Source: Muricoccus nepalensis (lineage in GTDB: Bacteria; Pseudomonadota; Alphaproteobacteria; Acetobacterales; Acetobacteraceae). From it: 64,000 bases of DNA. The stretch spans positions 1,056-65,055 of the forward strand of contig NZ_RCZP01000001.1 of assembly GCF_006438825.1 (NCBI RefSeq), given 5' to 3'. How positions within the stretch are numbered: the stretch's first letter is position 1; each line of letters begins with the position of its first letter. Of the stretch, positions 51,289 through 60,327 are shown piece by piece. The notes beneath the pieces are model-generated. The model ran no database searches, was not told the origin of the DNA, and was given only the letters and a program-made list of their open reading frames with translations. The translations under genes and the position numbers were made by a program.

Positions 51289-53057
51289 GCGCCGCCGATC
51301 GCCGCGCGGCCGTCCGGGCCGCCCGCGGCGCCGCGCCCTTCGACCTGCTCCTCGTGGGCGGGACGGTGGTGGACGTCGCGCTGGGGGAGCTGCGGCGGGC
51401 GGACCTGGGGATCGCCGGCGGGCTGATCGCCTCCGTCCACCCGCCGGGGTCCCGGACGGACGCGGCGGAGGTGCACGACCTGTCCGGGCGCTTCCTCTCG
51501 CCGGGCTTCGTCGACAGCCACCTCCATTTCGAATCCTCGCTCATGGCGCCCGCGGACTACGCCTCGGTGGTCGTGCCCCACGGCACGCTGACGGCGGTCT
51601 GGGACCCGCACGAGCTCGCGAACGTGCTGGGGGTGCCGGGCGTCCGCTGGGCCGTCGAGACCGCCCGCGGCCTGCCGCTCCGGGTGCTGGTCGCCGCTCC
51701 CTCCTGCGTGCCCTCGGCGCCCGGGCTCGAGCTGGGGGGGGCGGAGATCGGGCCGGCGGAGATGGCGGAGATGCTCCGCTGGCCGGAGGTCTCGGGGGTG
51801 GCGGAGGTCATGGACATGGCCGGCGTCCTCGCGGGCAGCGCGCGGATGGAGGGGATCGTCGCGGCGGGCCTCGCCGCCGGCAAGAACGTCAACGGCCACG
51901 CCCGCGACCTCGCCGGGCCCGCGCTCCAGGCCTATGCCGCGTCGGGCGTCACCTCCGACCACGAGGTGATGGGGCCGGAGGACTTCCTCGAGAAGCTCCG
52001 CGCCGGGCTGACGGTGGAGCTGCGCGGGAGCCACGACGCGGTGCTGCCCGGCGTGGTCGCGGCCATCAACGCCCTGCCCTTCCTGCCGGCCACCCTCGTC
52101 GCCTGCACCGACGACGTCTTCCCGGACGAGCTGGTGGCGCGGGGCGGGCTGCGGGACACGCTGGCGCGCCTCGTCGGCCACGGGCTGCCGCCGCTCCACG
52201 CGCTCCGCATGGCGACGCTGAACGCGGCGCTCCGCCTCAAGCGCGACGACATCGGCCTCCTCGCGCCCGGCCGGGCGGCGGAGGTGGTCGTCCTGTCGGA
52301 CCTGCCGGGCATGGTGGTGGAGCGGGTCTATGCCGGCGGGCGGCTGGTGGCGCGGGACGGGGCGATGCTCGCGCCCCTGCCCCGGGCGCTGCCCGCGGAC
52401 ACCCCGCGCGCCACCGTCCGCATCCCGCCCCAGCCGCCCGAGGCCTTCGCCCTGCGCCCGCGCGGCGTCGCGGAGGGACGGGTGCGCCTGCCGGTGGTGG
52501 GCGGCGCGCGCGTGGTCCGCTGGGCCGAGGCGGAGGTCGAGGTGGCCGGCGGGGTCGCGGCCGTGCCGCCGGGGCACGCGCTGATCGCCGTGCTGCACCG
52601 GCACGGGCGGCGGGACCCCTCCCCCGTGGTCTGCCTCGCGGACGGCTGGGGCGAGCCGCGCGGCGCGGTGGCCACCACCATCAGCCACGACAACCACAAC
52701 CTCCTCGTCCTCGGGCGCGACCCGCGGGACATGGCGGCGGCCGCGAACGCGCTCATCGCCTGCGGGGGCGGCATGGCCGTGGCGCGGGACGGGGCGGTGG
52801 TCGCGGTGCTGCCGCTCCCCGTGGCCGGGCTGCTCGCCGAGACGCCGCCCGCCGAGACCGCCGCCGCCTTCGCCCGGCTGCGCGCCGCGGCGGACGGGGT
52901 GATGGACTGGAAGCCGCCCTTCCGGGTCTTCCGGGGGATCACGGGCATCTCGCTCGCCTGCAACCCGGGGCCCCACCCGACCGACCTCGGCATTTCCGAC
53001 GGCGGAACCGGCAGGCTCGTCGACCCCGCGGAACCGGTCCTCGGCGCCACAGGCTGA
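51285..53057 (+). CDS. ade: Adenine deaminase
   Basis: 590-residue amidohydrolase converting adenine to hypoxanthine and ammonia. SPGFVDSHLHFESSLMAPADYA has the metal-binding HxH, VVVPHGTLTAVWDPHELANVLG, NVNGHARDLAGPALQAYAASGVTSDHE and CTDDVFPDELVARGGL complete the active site, and the C-terminal Ade domain (TTISHDNHNLLVLG, ACGGGMAVARDGAVVAVLPLP) is present. The GTG start overlaps the preceding solute-binding protein gene (GTGA). Coupling to a peptide-type binding protein is unusual; purine uptake by that protein is only a possibility. Confidence 0.94.
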   Translation: MSAADRRAAVRAARGAAPFDLLLVGGTVVDVALGELRRADLGIAGGLIASVHPPGSRTDAAEVHDLSGRFLSPGFVDSHLHFESSLMAPADYASVVVPHGTLTAVWDPHELANVLGVPGVRWAVETARGLPLRVLVAAPSCVPSAPGLELGGAEIGPAEMAEMLRWPEVSGVAEVMDMAGVLAGSARMEGIVAAGLAAGKNVNGHARDLAGPALQAYAASGVTSDHEVMGPEDFLEKLRAGLTVELRGSHDAVLPGVVAAINALPFLPATLVACTDDVFPDELVARGGLRDTLARLVGHGLPPLHALRMATLNAALRLKRDDIGLLAPGRAAEVVVLSDLPGMVVERVYAGGRLVARDGAMLAPLPRALPADTPRATVRIPPQPPEAFALRPRGVAEGRVRLPVVGGARVVRWAEAEVEVAGGVAAVPPGHALIAVLHRHGRRDPSPVVCLADGWGEPRGAVATTISHDNHNLLVLGRDPRDMAAAANALIACGGGMAVARDGAVVAVLPLPVAGLLAETPPAETAAAFARLRAAADGVMDWKPPFRVFRGITGISLACNPGPHPTDLGISDGGTGRLVDPAEPVLGATG

Positions 53058-53104
53058 GAAGTTTCGGCGGAAAGGCAGCGGCCGATCCCCGTGCACCCCA
53101 GGTA

Positions 53105-53137
53105 TCGTGTTGCGTCCACACGAGTTCGTGATCTAAT
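53105..53137 (+). promoter_or_regulatory. Candidate promoter with overlapping inverted repeat, upstream of algI
   Basis: TTGCGT (53110-53115), a 16-base spacer and TCTAAT (53132-53137) resemble a sigma-70 promoter about 115 bases before algI. The inverted repeat TCGTGT-N7-ACACGA (53105-53123) overlaps the -35 element and spacer, as an operator would. Both were found by eye; the stretch is less GC-rich than its flanks. Confidence 0.4.
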
Positions 53138-53250
53138 TCCGCCGGGCCTTCCGCGGGACGGCCCGGGCGCCTTCGGGCGGTGGGCGGACGGGGAGGTTCC
53201 ATGCGGCGGATGCACGGCCCGGCCGGGCGCGCGCGGGGTGCGCTTGCGCC

Positions 53251-54672
53251 ATGATCTTCGCCTCCTTCGAGTTCCTCTGTCTCTTCCTGCCCCTCTTCTT
53301 TGCCGCCTACTTCCTCACGCCCTTCCGCCACCGGAACTGGCCCATCCTGGTCCTCTCCTGGGCCTTCTACGCCTGGTGGCGGGTGGACTTCCTGTTGCTC
53401 CTCGTCTTCTGCACGGTCTTCACCTTCTACACCGTGCGACTGATGGACCGGGCGGGGCCGGGGACGCGGGCGGGCACGCGGCTGCTCGTCCTCGGGCTGG
53501 CCGGGAACCTCGGCGTGCTCGCCTACTTCAAGTACGCGAATTTCGGGGTCGCGGCCTTCAACGACCTTCGTGCGGTCTTCGGCGCGGGGCCGCTGCCCTG
53601 GGCGGAGATCATCCTGCCGATCGGGCTCTCCTTCTACGTCCTGCAGTCCGTCTCCTACCTCGTGGACGTCTGGCGCGGCACGGTGCCGGTGACGCGCCGG
53701 CTCGTGGACTACGCGACCTACAAGGCGATCTTCAGCCAGCTCATCGCGGGGCCGATCGTGCGCTACGCGGAGATCAAGGACGAGCTCGTCTCGCGCCCGC
53801 ACAGCCTGGCCGGGTTCGGGCTCGGCGCGCGGCGCTTCATGGTGGGCTTCGCGATGAAGGTGTGCCTCGCGGACACCGTCTCCCTCGTGGCCGACGCCGC
53901 CTTCGCGCTGCCCGCGCCGACGCTGGCCGATGCCTGGACGGGCGCCGTTGCCTACACGCTGCAGCTCTACTTCGACTTCGCCGGCTACTCCGCCATGGCG
54001 ATCGGCCTCGCGCTCATGATCGGGTTCCACTTCCCCGAGAACTTCAACCACCCCTATCTCGCGGGCTCCATCCAGGCCTTCTGGCAGCGCTGGCATATGA
54101 CGCTGTCGCGCTTCCTGCGGGACTACCTCTACATCTCACTCGGCGGGAACCGGCGCGGGGCCTTCCGCACCTACCTCAACCTGTTCCTCACCATGGCCAT
54201 CGGCGGTCTCTGGCACGGCGCAAACTGGACCTTCATCCTCTGGGGCGCCTGGCACGGCGGGCTGCTGGCGCTGCACCGGCTCTGGCAGGGCGCGGGCGGC
54301 CGGCGCATGGGCTTCGCGCTGGGCCACGCGCTGACGATGCTCGCGGCCATCCTCGGCTGGGTGGTGTTCCGGGCGGCGGACCTCGGCAGCGCCGGCGCCA
54401 TGTACGGCGGCATGCTCGGCCTGAACGGGGCGGCGCTCAGCGACGCGCTCGCCTGGCAGGTCACGCCGGACCAGTGGTGGACGATCCTCGTCGCGGCCGG
54501 GCTCGTCTACCTGCCGCTGCTCGGGGCGCGCGTGCCCTTCCAGCGCCCGCCGGAGGCGATGGGGGTGGCCTGGCGCGGGGCCTGGACGGTCGCGCCGCTG
54601 CTCGGCTTCCTGCTCAGCGTCGTGCTGCTCTACAGCCGCGCCGCCGTGCCCTTCCTCTACTTCCAGTTCTGA
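53251..54672 (+). CDS. algI: MBOAT polysaccharide O-acetyltransferase AlgI
   Basis: A 473-residue multi-spanning membrane-bound O-acyltransferase. It carries acetyl groups from the cytosol across the membrane for polymer O-acetylation. ILPIGLSFYVLQSVSYLVDVWRG, FAGYSAMAIGLALMIGFHFPENFNHPY and FWQRWHMTLSRFLRDYLYISLGGN are AlgI/DltB-type motifs. The presumed catalytic His is H322 in GGLWHGANWTFILWGAWHG, the same number as in Pseudomonas AlgI. The AlgX/J-like gene begins seven bases later. It opens the plus-strand half of the acetylation locus. Confidence 0.95.
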   Translation: MIFASFEFLCLFLPLFFAAYFLTPFRHRNWPILVLSWAFYAWWRVDFLLLLVFCTVFTFYTVRLMDRAGPGTRAGTRLLVLGLAGNLGVLAYFKYANFGVAAFNDLRAVFGAGPLPWAEIILPIGLSFYVLQSVSYLVDVWRGTVPVTRRLVDYATYKAIFSQLIAGPIVRYAEIKDELVSRPHSLAGFGLGARRFMVGFAMKVCLADTVSLVADAAFALPAPTLADAWTGAVAYTLQLYFDFAGYSAMAIGLALMIGFHFPENFNHPYLAGSIQAFWQRWHMTLSRFLRDYLYISLGGNRRGAFRTYLNLFLTMAIGGLWHGANWTFILWGAWHGGLLALHRLWQGAGGRRMGFALGHALTMLAAILGWVVFRAADLGSAGAMYGGMLGLNGAALSDALAWQVTPDQWWTILVAAGLVYLPLLGARVPFQRPPEAMGVAWRGAWTVAPLLGFLLSVVLLYSRAAVPFLYFQF

Positions 54673-54679
54673 GGACGCG

Positions 54680-55849
54680 ATGAGCGACGCCCCGCGATGG
54701 AACCGGCGCGCGGCGATGCTGCAGGGGATCGCGGCCGTCGCGCTGCTGGCCGCCGGCGCCTGGCAGGGCGTCGCGGCCCTCGCGAGCCCGGAGGGCGAGG
54801 CGCGGCTGCGCCCGGCGCTCGACCTTCCCGCCTTCCTCTCGGGACGGCTGACGGGCGCGGTCAACCACGTCATGGCGCACGACCTTCCCGCCGATCCCCT
54901 GCTGCGGGCGGCGGGCGGCGTGCTCCGGTACAACCTCTTCCACTCGGGCGGGCCGGCGGTGCGCGTCGGCTGCGGCGGGACCCTCTTCCTCACGGAGGAG
55001 CTGCGCCCCTGGCCGGACGCGGGGCCAGCGATGGCGGAGCGCGCCGCGGGCGTCCGGCGGCTGCGCGACGCCCTCGGCCGCCAGGGCATCGCGCTCGTCG
55101 TCGCGGTGGTGCCGGACAAGGCGCGGGTGGTGGCGGCGAAGCTCTGCGGCGCGCCGCGCTCCGCCCAGGCCGAGGCGCGCCACAACGCCTTCCTGGCCGC
55201 GCTCCGCGCCGAGGGGGTCGAGCCCGTCGCCCTCCTCCCCGCGCTCGCCGCGGTGGAGGCGGCCAGCGCCGCCTGGTACCGGACCGACACCCACTGGAAC
55301 CAGGAGGGCGCGCGGGCCGCGGCCGGGGCGATCGCGGAGGCCGTCGCGGGCCTGCCGCTCACCCGCGGCGAGGCCTACCGCACCCGGGCGGCCGCGGAGG
55401 AGACGGAGGGGCCGGGCGACCTGCTCCGCCTCACCGGCCTCGACCGGGTGCCCGACGCGCTGCGCCCCCGGCCGGACCGCCAGCGGCTGGAGCGGACGGA
55501 GAAGGAGGAGGGCGGCGGCGGGCTGCTCGACGAGGCGCCGCCGCCCGAGGTCGCGCTGGTGGGGTCGTCCTACTCGGTGAACGCGAACTTCCACGGCGCG
55601 CTCCAGGCGGCGCTGCAGGCCTCCGTGGTGAACGCGGCCCTGGCGGGCGGCGGCTTCGCCGGCAGCGCGGCCGCCTATCTCGGCAGCGAGACCTTCCGGC
55701 AGTCGCCGCCCCGCCTCGTCGTCTGGGAGATCCCGGAGAGGGTGGCGGCGCAGCCGCTCACCCCGGCCGAGCGGGAATTCATCGGCCGCTGGCCGCCCAC
55801 GGTGGTCGAGGCGAGCCGCAATTCACCTGTGCAACTTCTCGCGAGATGA
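54680..55849 (+). CDS. AlgX/AlgJ-like SGNH O-acetyltransferase (copy 1)
   Basis: 389 residues. An N-terminal anchor or signal (AAMLQGIAAVALLAAGAW) exports the rest to the periplasm. The SGNH catalytic parts are D203-T-H205-W in YRTDTHWNQEGARAA and S297 in VALVGSSYSVN, as in AlgX/AlgJ. These enzymes move acetyl groups from the AlgI-linked donor onto the polymer. It lacks an obvious C-terminal carbohydrate-binding module. It follows algI directly and precedes the TPR gene. Two further paralogues lie on the opposite strand within 6 kb. Confidence 0.9.
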   Translation: MSDAPRWNRRAAMLQGIAAVALLAAGAWQGVAALASPEGEARLRPALDLPAFLSGRLTGAVNHVMAHDLPADPLLRAAGGVLRYNLFHSGGPAVRVGCGGTLFLTEELRPWPDAGPAMAERAAGVRRLRDALGRQGIALVVAVVPDKARVVAAKLCGAPRSAQAEARHNAFLAALRAEGVEPVALLPALAAVEAASAAWYRTDTHWNQEGARAAAGAIAEAVAGLPLTRGEAYRTRAAAEETEGPGDLLRLTGLDRVPDALRPRPDRQRLERTEKEEGGGGLLDEAPPPEVALVGSSYSVNANFHGALQAALQASVVNAALAGGGFAGSAAAYLGSETFRQSPPRLVVWEIPERVAAQPLTPAEREFIGRWPPTVVEASRNSPVQLLAR

Positions 55850-55900
55850 TTAAGAAGTGAACGCGTCGGCCCGGATCCGGGCGGCGCAGGAGGGGTCCTG

Positions 55901-58528
55901 ATGTCCGCTTGCCGACCGCGCCGCCCTCGTCCCGCACGGGCGGGCCGGCCTGTGTCCGACCTCGCGCGGGACGAGGCCGCCCGGCCCCGGCGCGCGGTGG
56001 TCGCGGCGGTGGTGGCGGCGCTCGCGGGCGCGCCCGCCGCGGCGCAGTCGCCGGGCGCCGAGCCCGTCCCGGCGCCCCGTACCAGCCCCTCGCGCCCCGC
56101 CGGGCACGGCGCCGCCATCCTTCTCGACCAGGCCAACTACTGGACCGCCCAGGGCCGCCCGCAGCTCGCCCAGCAGGCGCTCGACCGCCTGCTGCTGCTC
56201 GAGCCGAACAACCCGGAGGTGCTGGCGACGGCGGCCGAGGTGGCCGCGCAGAGCGGCGACCGTCCGAACGCCGAGGGCTACATCGTCCGCCTGAACGGGG
56301 TGGCGCCGGGCAGCGCCGCCGCGCATCGGGCCATGACGGCCTTCCGCGCGATGCTGGTCGACCAGCCCACGCTGGCCGAGGCGCGCCGGCTCGCGCAGGC
56401 CGGGCAGCGGGAGGCGGCGATGCAGAAGTACCGCGAGCTGTTCCCGGACGGCGAGATCCCCCCGATCTTCGCGGTCGAGTACTTCCAGACGCTGGCGGGC
56501 ACGAGCCCGGAGAACTTCGACCTCGCACGGGTGGGCATGGAGCGGCTGATCGCCCTCCACCCGGCGAACACCGCGCTTCGCCTCGCCCACGCGCAGATCC
56601 TCACCTACAGCGAGGCCTACCGCCTGACGGGGGCCGAGCACCTGCGCGCGCTGGCCGATGACCCCGCCATGGGCAGGGCCGCGCGGGTGGCCTGGCGGCA
56701 GGCGCTGCTCTGGTCCCCGACCGATCCCGACACGGCCGAGGCCATCGGGCACTACCTTCGCACGAACCCGCCCGATCCCGAGATCCAGGCGAAGTACGAC
56801 GAGGCGCGGGGCACCGTGCTGCCGGGCTGGATCCTGGAGCGGATCAGCGGCTGGAACGCCTTCGGCGAGCGCCGCTTCGACGACGCCGAGCGGCACTTCC
56901 GGGCCGTGCTGGAGGGCGACCCCACGGACGCGGAGGCCTATATCGGCCTCTGCGTCGTCCGCAAGCTGCAGTTCCGCTTCGCCGAGGCCCGCGCCTTCTT
57001 CGCCAAGGCCGTCGAGCTCGCCCCCTACCGCGAGGAGGAGTTCGTCGAGAAGACGGGCAACCTCGACGGCTTCCCGGCCGCGCGGCCCGGCGCCGGGCGC
57101 GGGTTCCGCGGCGGGCGCGGCGTCCCGGCGCCGCCTGGCAGCGCCGCGCTCGCCTGGCAGAACCTCGGCCGCAACGCGCTGGACCGCGCGGCCGAGCAGG
57201 CCCAGCGCGCGCTGCGCGGGAACGCGGAGGAGCGCCTGCAGGGCGAGGTCGTGCTCGGCCTCGTGGCCCTCCGCCGCGACGACTTCTCGACGGCCGAGAC
57301 GCGCTTCCGCAACGCGCTCGCGATCCGCCCGGCCGAGGCCTCGGCGCAGGGCGGGCTCTTCGAGGCGCTGCAGCGACAGGGCCGCTTCGCCGACGCCGAC
57401 CGCCTCCTCGCCGAGACGGGCTTCCGCCCGCCCGAGGGCGCCCGGAGCTTCCGCGCCGCCGCCCTGCGCGGCGAGGCCCAGCGCACGCGCGACCGGGACG
57501 CGCGGATCGCCCTTCTCCGCGGCGCGGTCGCGGCGGACCCGGCAGACGCCTGGAGCGCCTTCGACCTCGCGCGCAACCTGAAGGAGCGCGGCCAGCTGGA
57601 CGAGGCGCGGCGGCTCGAGCGCGACCTCGCCGCGCGCGGCACGCCCGACGCGCTCTTCGCCGCCTCCCTCCTCTCCAACGCCGACGGGCGGCTGACCGAG
57701 ACGGTGGCGCGGCTGGATGCCATCCCGCCCGCGGCGCGGACGGAGGACGGGCGGCGGCTGCTCGAGGCGAACCGCCGCGCGCTCGAGGTCCGGGAGCTGG
57801 AGCGCGCCGCGCGCGGCAACCCGGCCTCCGAGGCGGCCCGTCGGCTCGTGGCGCTGGCGGCCCAGCCCGACCCCGGCGGCGAGACGGCCGCCGCCGTGAT
57901 CCGCGCCTTCAACCGCCTGCGCCAGCCGCGGAACGCCGAGGCGGCCGCGCGGGCCGCGGCGGGCACGCCGGCCGCCCGCGTCGCGGTCGCCGCCGCGCTG
58001 CTCGAGGGCGGGCTGGTGGCGGAGGCGGAAGGGCTCTCCGCCGGCGTGGAGCGCGACGCCCTGGCGCCGGCCGAGCTGCGGCGGCAGGCGGCGGGGCTGC
58101 GCGCGGCCTCGGCCGCCTCGGCCGCGGATCGGCTGAACGACGGCGGCGACCGGCAGGGGGCCATGCGCCGCCTCGCCCCCGCCCTCGGACAGGCGCCGGG
58201 GAACGCGGACGTTCAGCTCAGCCTCGCCCGCGTCCTCGCGGGCTCCGGCCGCGCGGAGGAAGCCCTGCGCATCGCCGACGGTATCCTGGGCGCGAGCCCC
58301 GAGAACGTGCGCGCCCGCGCCGTCGCGGGGGAGGCCGCGGTCCTCGCCAAGGAGATCGGGCGGGCGGAGGATATCCTGCGGGAGGGCCGCGAGAGGGGCG
58401 CCGACGAGCTGCAGATGGCGCTGCTCGAGGCCCGCATCGCGCGGGCGCGGGACGACCGGCTGCGCGCGCGTCGCGCCCTCGAGGAGGCCGCCCGCCTGCG
58501 CGCGCGGCAGCTCCAGGCGAGCAACTAG
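55901..58528 (+). CDS. Large TPR protein, BcsC-like scaffold without beta-barrel
   Basis: 875 residues. A likely export signal (RRAVVAAVVAALAGAPAAAQ, about residues 30-49) precedes tandem tetratricopeptide repeats, clear around residues 70-145, 316-376, 455-510 and 763-830. The arrangement resembles the periplasmic part of the cellulose exporter BcsC, and one region is headed by VLPGWILERISGWNAFGERRF. It ends in RRALEEAARLRARQLQASN, still helical. The outer-membrane beta-barrel of BcsC is missing, so an AlgK-like scaffold working with a separate porin is possible. GGAGGGG precedes the ATG. Convergent with algF, 13 bases apart. Confidence 0.85.
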   Translation: MSACRPRRPRPARAGRPVSDLARDEAARPRRAVVAAVVAALAGAPAAAQSPGAEPVPAPRTSPSRPAGHGAAILLDQANYWTAQGRPQLAQQALDRLLLLEPNNPEVLATAAEVAAQSGDRPNAEGYIVRLNGVAPGSAAAHRAMTAFRAMLVDQPTLAEARRLAQAGQREAAMQKYRELFPDGEIPPIFAVEYFQTLAGTSPENFDLARVGMERLIALHPANTALRLAHAQILTYSEAYRLTGAEHLRALADDPAMGRAARVAWRQALLWSPTDPDTAEAIGHYLRTNPPDPEIQAKYDEARGTVLPGWILERISGWNAFGERRFDDAERHFRAVLEGDPTDAEAYIGLCVVRKLQFRFAEARAFFAKAVELAPYREEEFVEKTGNLDGFPAARPGAGRGFRGGRGVPAPPGSAALAWQNLGRNALDRAAEQAQRALRGNAEERLQGEVVLGLVALRRDDFSTAETRFRNALAIRPAEASAQGGLFEALQRQGRFADADRLLAETGFRPPEGARSFRAAALRGEAQRTRDRDARIALLRGAVAADPADAWSAFDLARNLKERGQLDEARRLERDLAARGTPDALFAASLLSNADGRLTETVARLDAIPPAARTEDGRRLLEANRRALEVRELERAARGNPASEAARRLVALAAQPDPGGETAAAVIRAFNRLRQPRNAEAAARAAAGTPAARVAVAAALLEGGLVAEAEGLSAGVERDALAPAELRRQAAGLRAASAASAADRLNDGGDRQGAMRRLAPALGQAPGNADVQLSLARVLAGSGRAEEALRIADGILGASPENVRARAVAGEAAVLAKEIGRAEDILREGRERGADELQMALLEARIARARDDRLRARRALEEAARLRARQLQASN

Positions 58529-58541
58529 GCGGCGCGCGCCG

Positions 58542-59249
58542 CTAGTTGCGCCAGCGCGCCGTCGCGTCGCGCCCGATGAAGGCGACCAGCCCCTGGCCCT
58601 CGGGGCGGAGGAGCCAGAGGCTGTACATGCCGCCCGCCTCCAGCCCCTCGAGCTTCACGTCGGGCGCGGCGGCGCCGGCGCAGCCGACGCGGAGCTCGGC
58701 CGTGACGGGCTGGACCGTGCGCGTCGCCATCGCGCCCGAGGCCACCGGCCCCGGGAAGACTGCGGGCCCGTCGGGCGCGAGCAGCACGGAGGCGTCCGCG
58801 CAGCCCGCGACGTTGTAGAAGCTCAGCCGCGCGCGGGCGCGGTTGAAGTCCACCGGGTCGGTGAGCGGCGTGGCCGCGATGCCGCCGTCGGCCGAGGCCT
58901 GGAGGAGGACGGTGTTGAAGCTCTTCGGCTGCAGATGGAGCACGACGCGCGCGCTGCGCCGCCCCGCGCTCGCCTCGACCACGATCTCGCGGCCTCCCGA
59001 GACGCGCGGCGCGACGTTGTAGACCGTCACACGCTCCTCCGGCCGCGTGCCGAGGCGGAGGGCGGGCATGAACGCGGGGCGCAGAGCGACCTCCTCGCCG
59101 AGCGCGTTGACGAAGCGGACATAGGCCGAGTCCGGCGGCGGCTCGGGGTCGTAGACCTGCCCCTGGGCGCGCGCGCCCGCCGGCGCGAGGCCGGCGAGCG
59201 CGGCGAGGGCGGCGGCGGCCGCGCGGCGGGCGGGGGCGCGCGGGCTCAC
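58542..59249 (-). CDS. algF: AlgF-like periplasmic acetylation protein
   Basis: A 235-residue secreted protein: the signal ends at LAGLAPAGARAQ, then an AlgF-type domain starts with YVRFVNALGEEVALRPAF and contains LSFYNVAGCADASVLLA. In alginate acetylation AlgF bridges AlgJ and AlgX. Two cysteines (in GCADAS and VGCAGAAA) could form a disulfide. The GTG start overlaps the stop of the AlgJ-like gene (GTGA). It is the last gene of the minus-strand half of the locus. Confidence 0.85.
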   Translation of the reverse strand: MSPRAPARRAAAAALAALAGLAPAGARAQGQVYDPEPPPDSAYVRFVNALGEEVALRPAFMPALRLGTRPEERVTVYNVAPRVSGGREIVVEASAGRRSARVVLHLQPKSFNTVLLQASADGGIAATPLTDPVDFNRARARLSFYNVAGCADASVLLAPDGPAVFPGPVASGAMATRTVQPVTAELRVGCAGAAAPDVKLEGLEAGGMYSLWLLRPEGQGLVAFIGRDATARWRN

Positions 59250-60238
59250 GCGGCGACGGCCTGGCGGAGGTCGCCGAGGAATTTGTCCGGCGACATCGCG
59301 TTCGTGCCCCAGCCGGAGCTGCTCGGCCCGGCGGGCATGTCGAGCTCGAGCTGCGCCCAGACGAGCATCTTGGGACGGTGCTGGCGGAAATCGGCGCTGG
59401 TGAGGTACTGCATGAGGGTCGCGAAGGGTCCGATGCTGTTCGGCTTCCAGAAGAGCCCGACCGGCCGCCCGATCTGGTTCGAGAAGACCGGCTGGAAGGC
59501 GTAGCGCGGTTCCATGTAGCTGCTGCCGACGATCGTCACCTCGGCCGCGTCGTCCGCGAGGAGGGCGTTCTGCCCGGCGGGCGCGACGACGTCGCGGACC
59601 TGATAGGGCTCGGGCGGGTAGGCCGCCCGCTGCGCCTCCGGCAGGTTCCGCACGAGGTCGCCGCGGGGCGAGACGCGGTTGATCGGGGCCGAGACCTGCA
59701 GCCCCGGCCGGCTGCTCAGGGGAAGGGCGGGGCCCACCACCTTCGCCGTCTCGACGGCCGCGAGCTCCGCCCCCATCGGCGTCCAGTGCGTGTCCGACTT
59801 AAAGAAGAGCGGCGTGCTGGCCGCCCGCGCCCGGAACGCGGCCTCGAGGTCGGGCGAGAGGGCGCCGGCCGCGCGGAGGTCGTTCAGGTAGGCCGCGTAG
59901 CGCCGGTCCGCGCCCGGCGCGACCTGCATGCCGTCCGGCAGGAACTGGCGGTAGGTCCGTGCCTTGGAGGGGACGACGAGGACCGTCACCTCGATGCGGG
60001 CGGCCCTGAGGATGCCGATCGCGCGGGTGACGACCGCCGTCGCCTGCTTCACCTGGTGGGGCTCGTCCTCGGTGATCTTGTCCCAGACGGCGAAGAGCCA
60101 GCCGTCCTTCCCGACGATGGCGAAGGAGGATTGCGCCGCCGCCGGGCGCGGCGCGGCGAGGGCGGCGGCGCCGGCCGCGACGAGCGCGCGCCGGCCGAGT
60201 GTCGCGGCGGCACGGGGCGGATCGGGGAAGCCATCCAT
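59246..60238 (-). CDS. AlgJ-like SGNH O-acetyltransferase (copy 2)
   Basis: 330 residues with a signal segment (RRALVAAGAAALAAPRPAAAQ), then SSFAIVGKDGWLFAVWDK, an AlgJ-type beginning. Catalytic candidates are D149-T-H151-W in FFKSDTHWTPMGAELAA and S240 in VTIVGSSYMEP. Shares its layout with the next gene (copy 3), indicating duplication. It transfers acetyl groups in the periplasm with AlgI and AlgF. Translationally coupled to algF. Confidence 0.9.
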   Translation of the reverse strand: MDGFPDPPRAAATLGRRALVAAGAAALAAPRPAAAQSSFAIVGKDGWLFAVWDKITEDEPHQVKQATAVVTRAIGILRAARIEVTVLVVPSKARTYRQFLPDGMQVAPGADRRYAAYLNDLRAAGALSPDLEAAFRARAASTPLFFKSDTHWTPMGAELAAVETAKVVGPALPLSSRPGLQVSAPINRVSPRGDLVRNLPEAQRAAYPPEPYQVRDVVAPAGQNALLADDAAEVTIVGSSYMEPRYAFQPVFSNQIGRPVGLFWKPNSIGPFATLMQYLTSADFRQHRPKMLVWAQLELDMPAGPSSSGWGTNAMSPDKFLGDLRQAVAA

Positions 60239-60327
60239 CGGGTCTCTCCGCGGTGTCCCCGGCGGCCTGCGACGCGCCGGGAGGAATGAAGCGTCGGGAA
60301 GAGGCGTCGCCGCGCCCCGGCCGCGAC

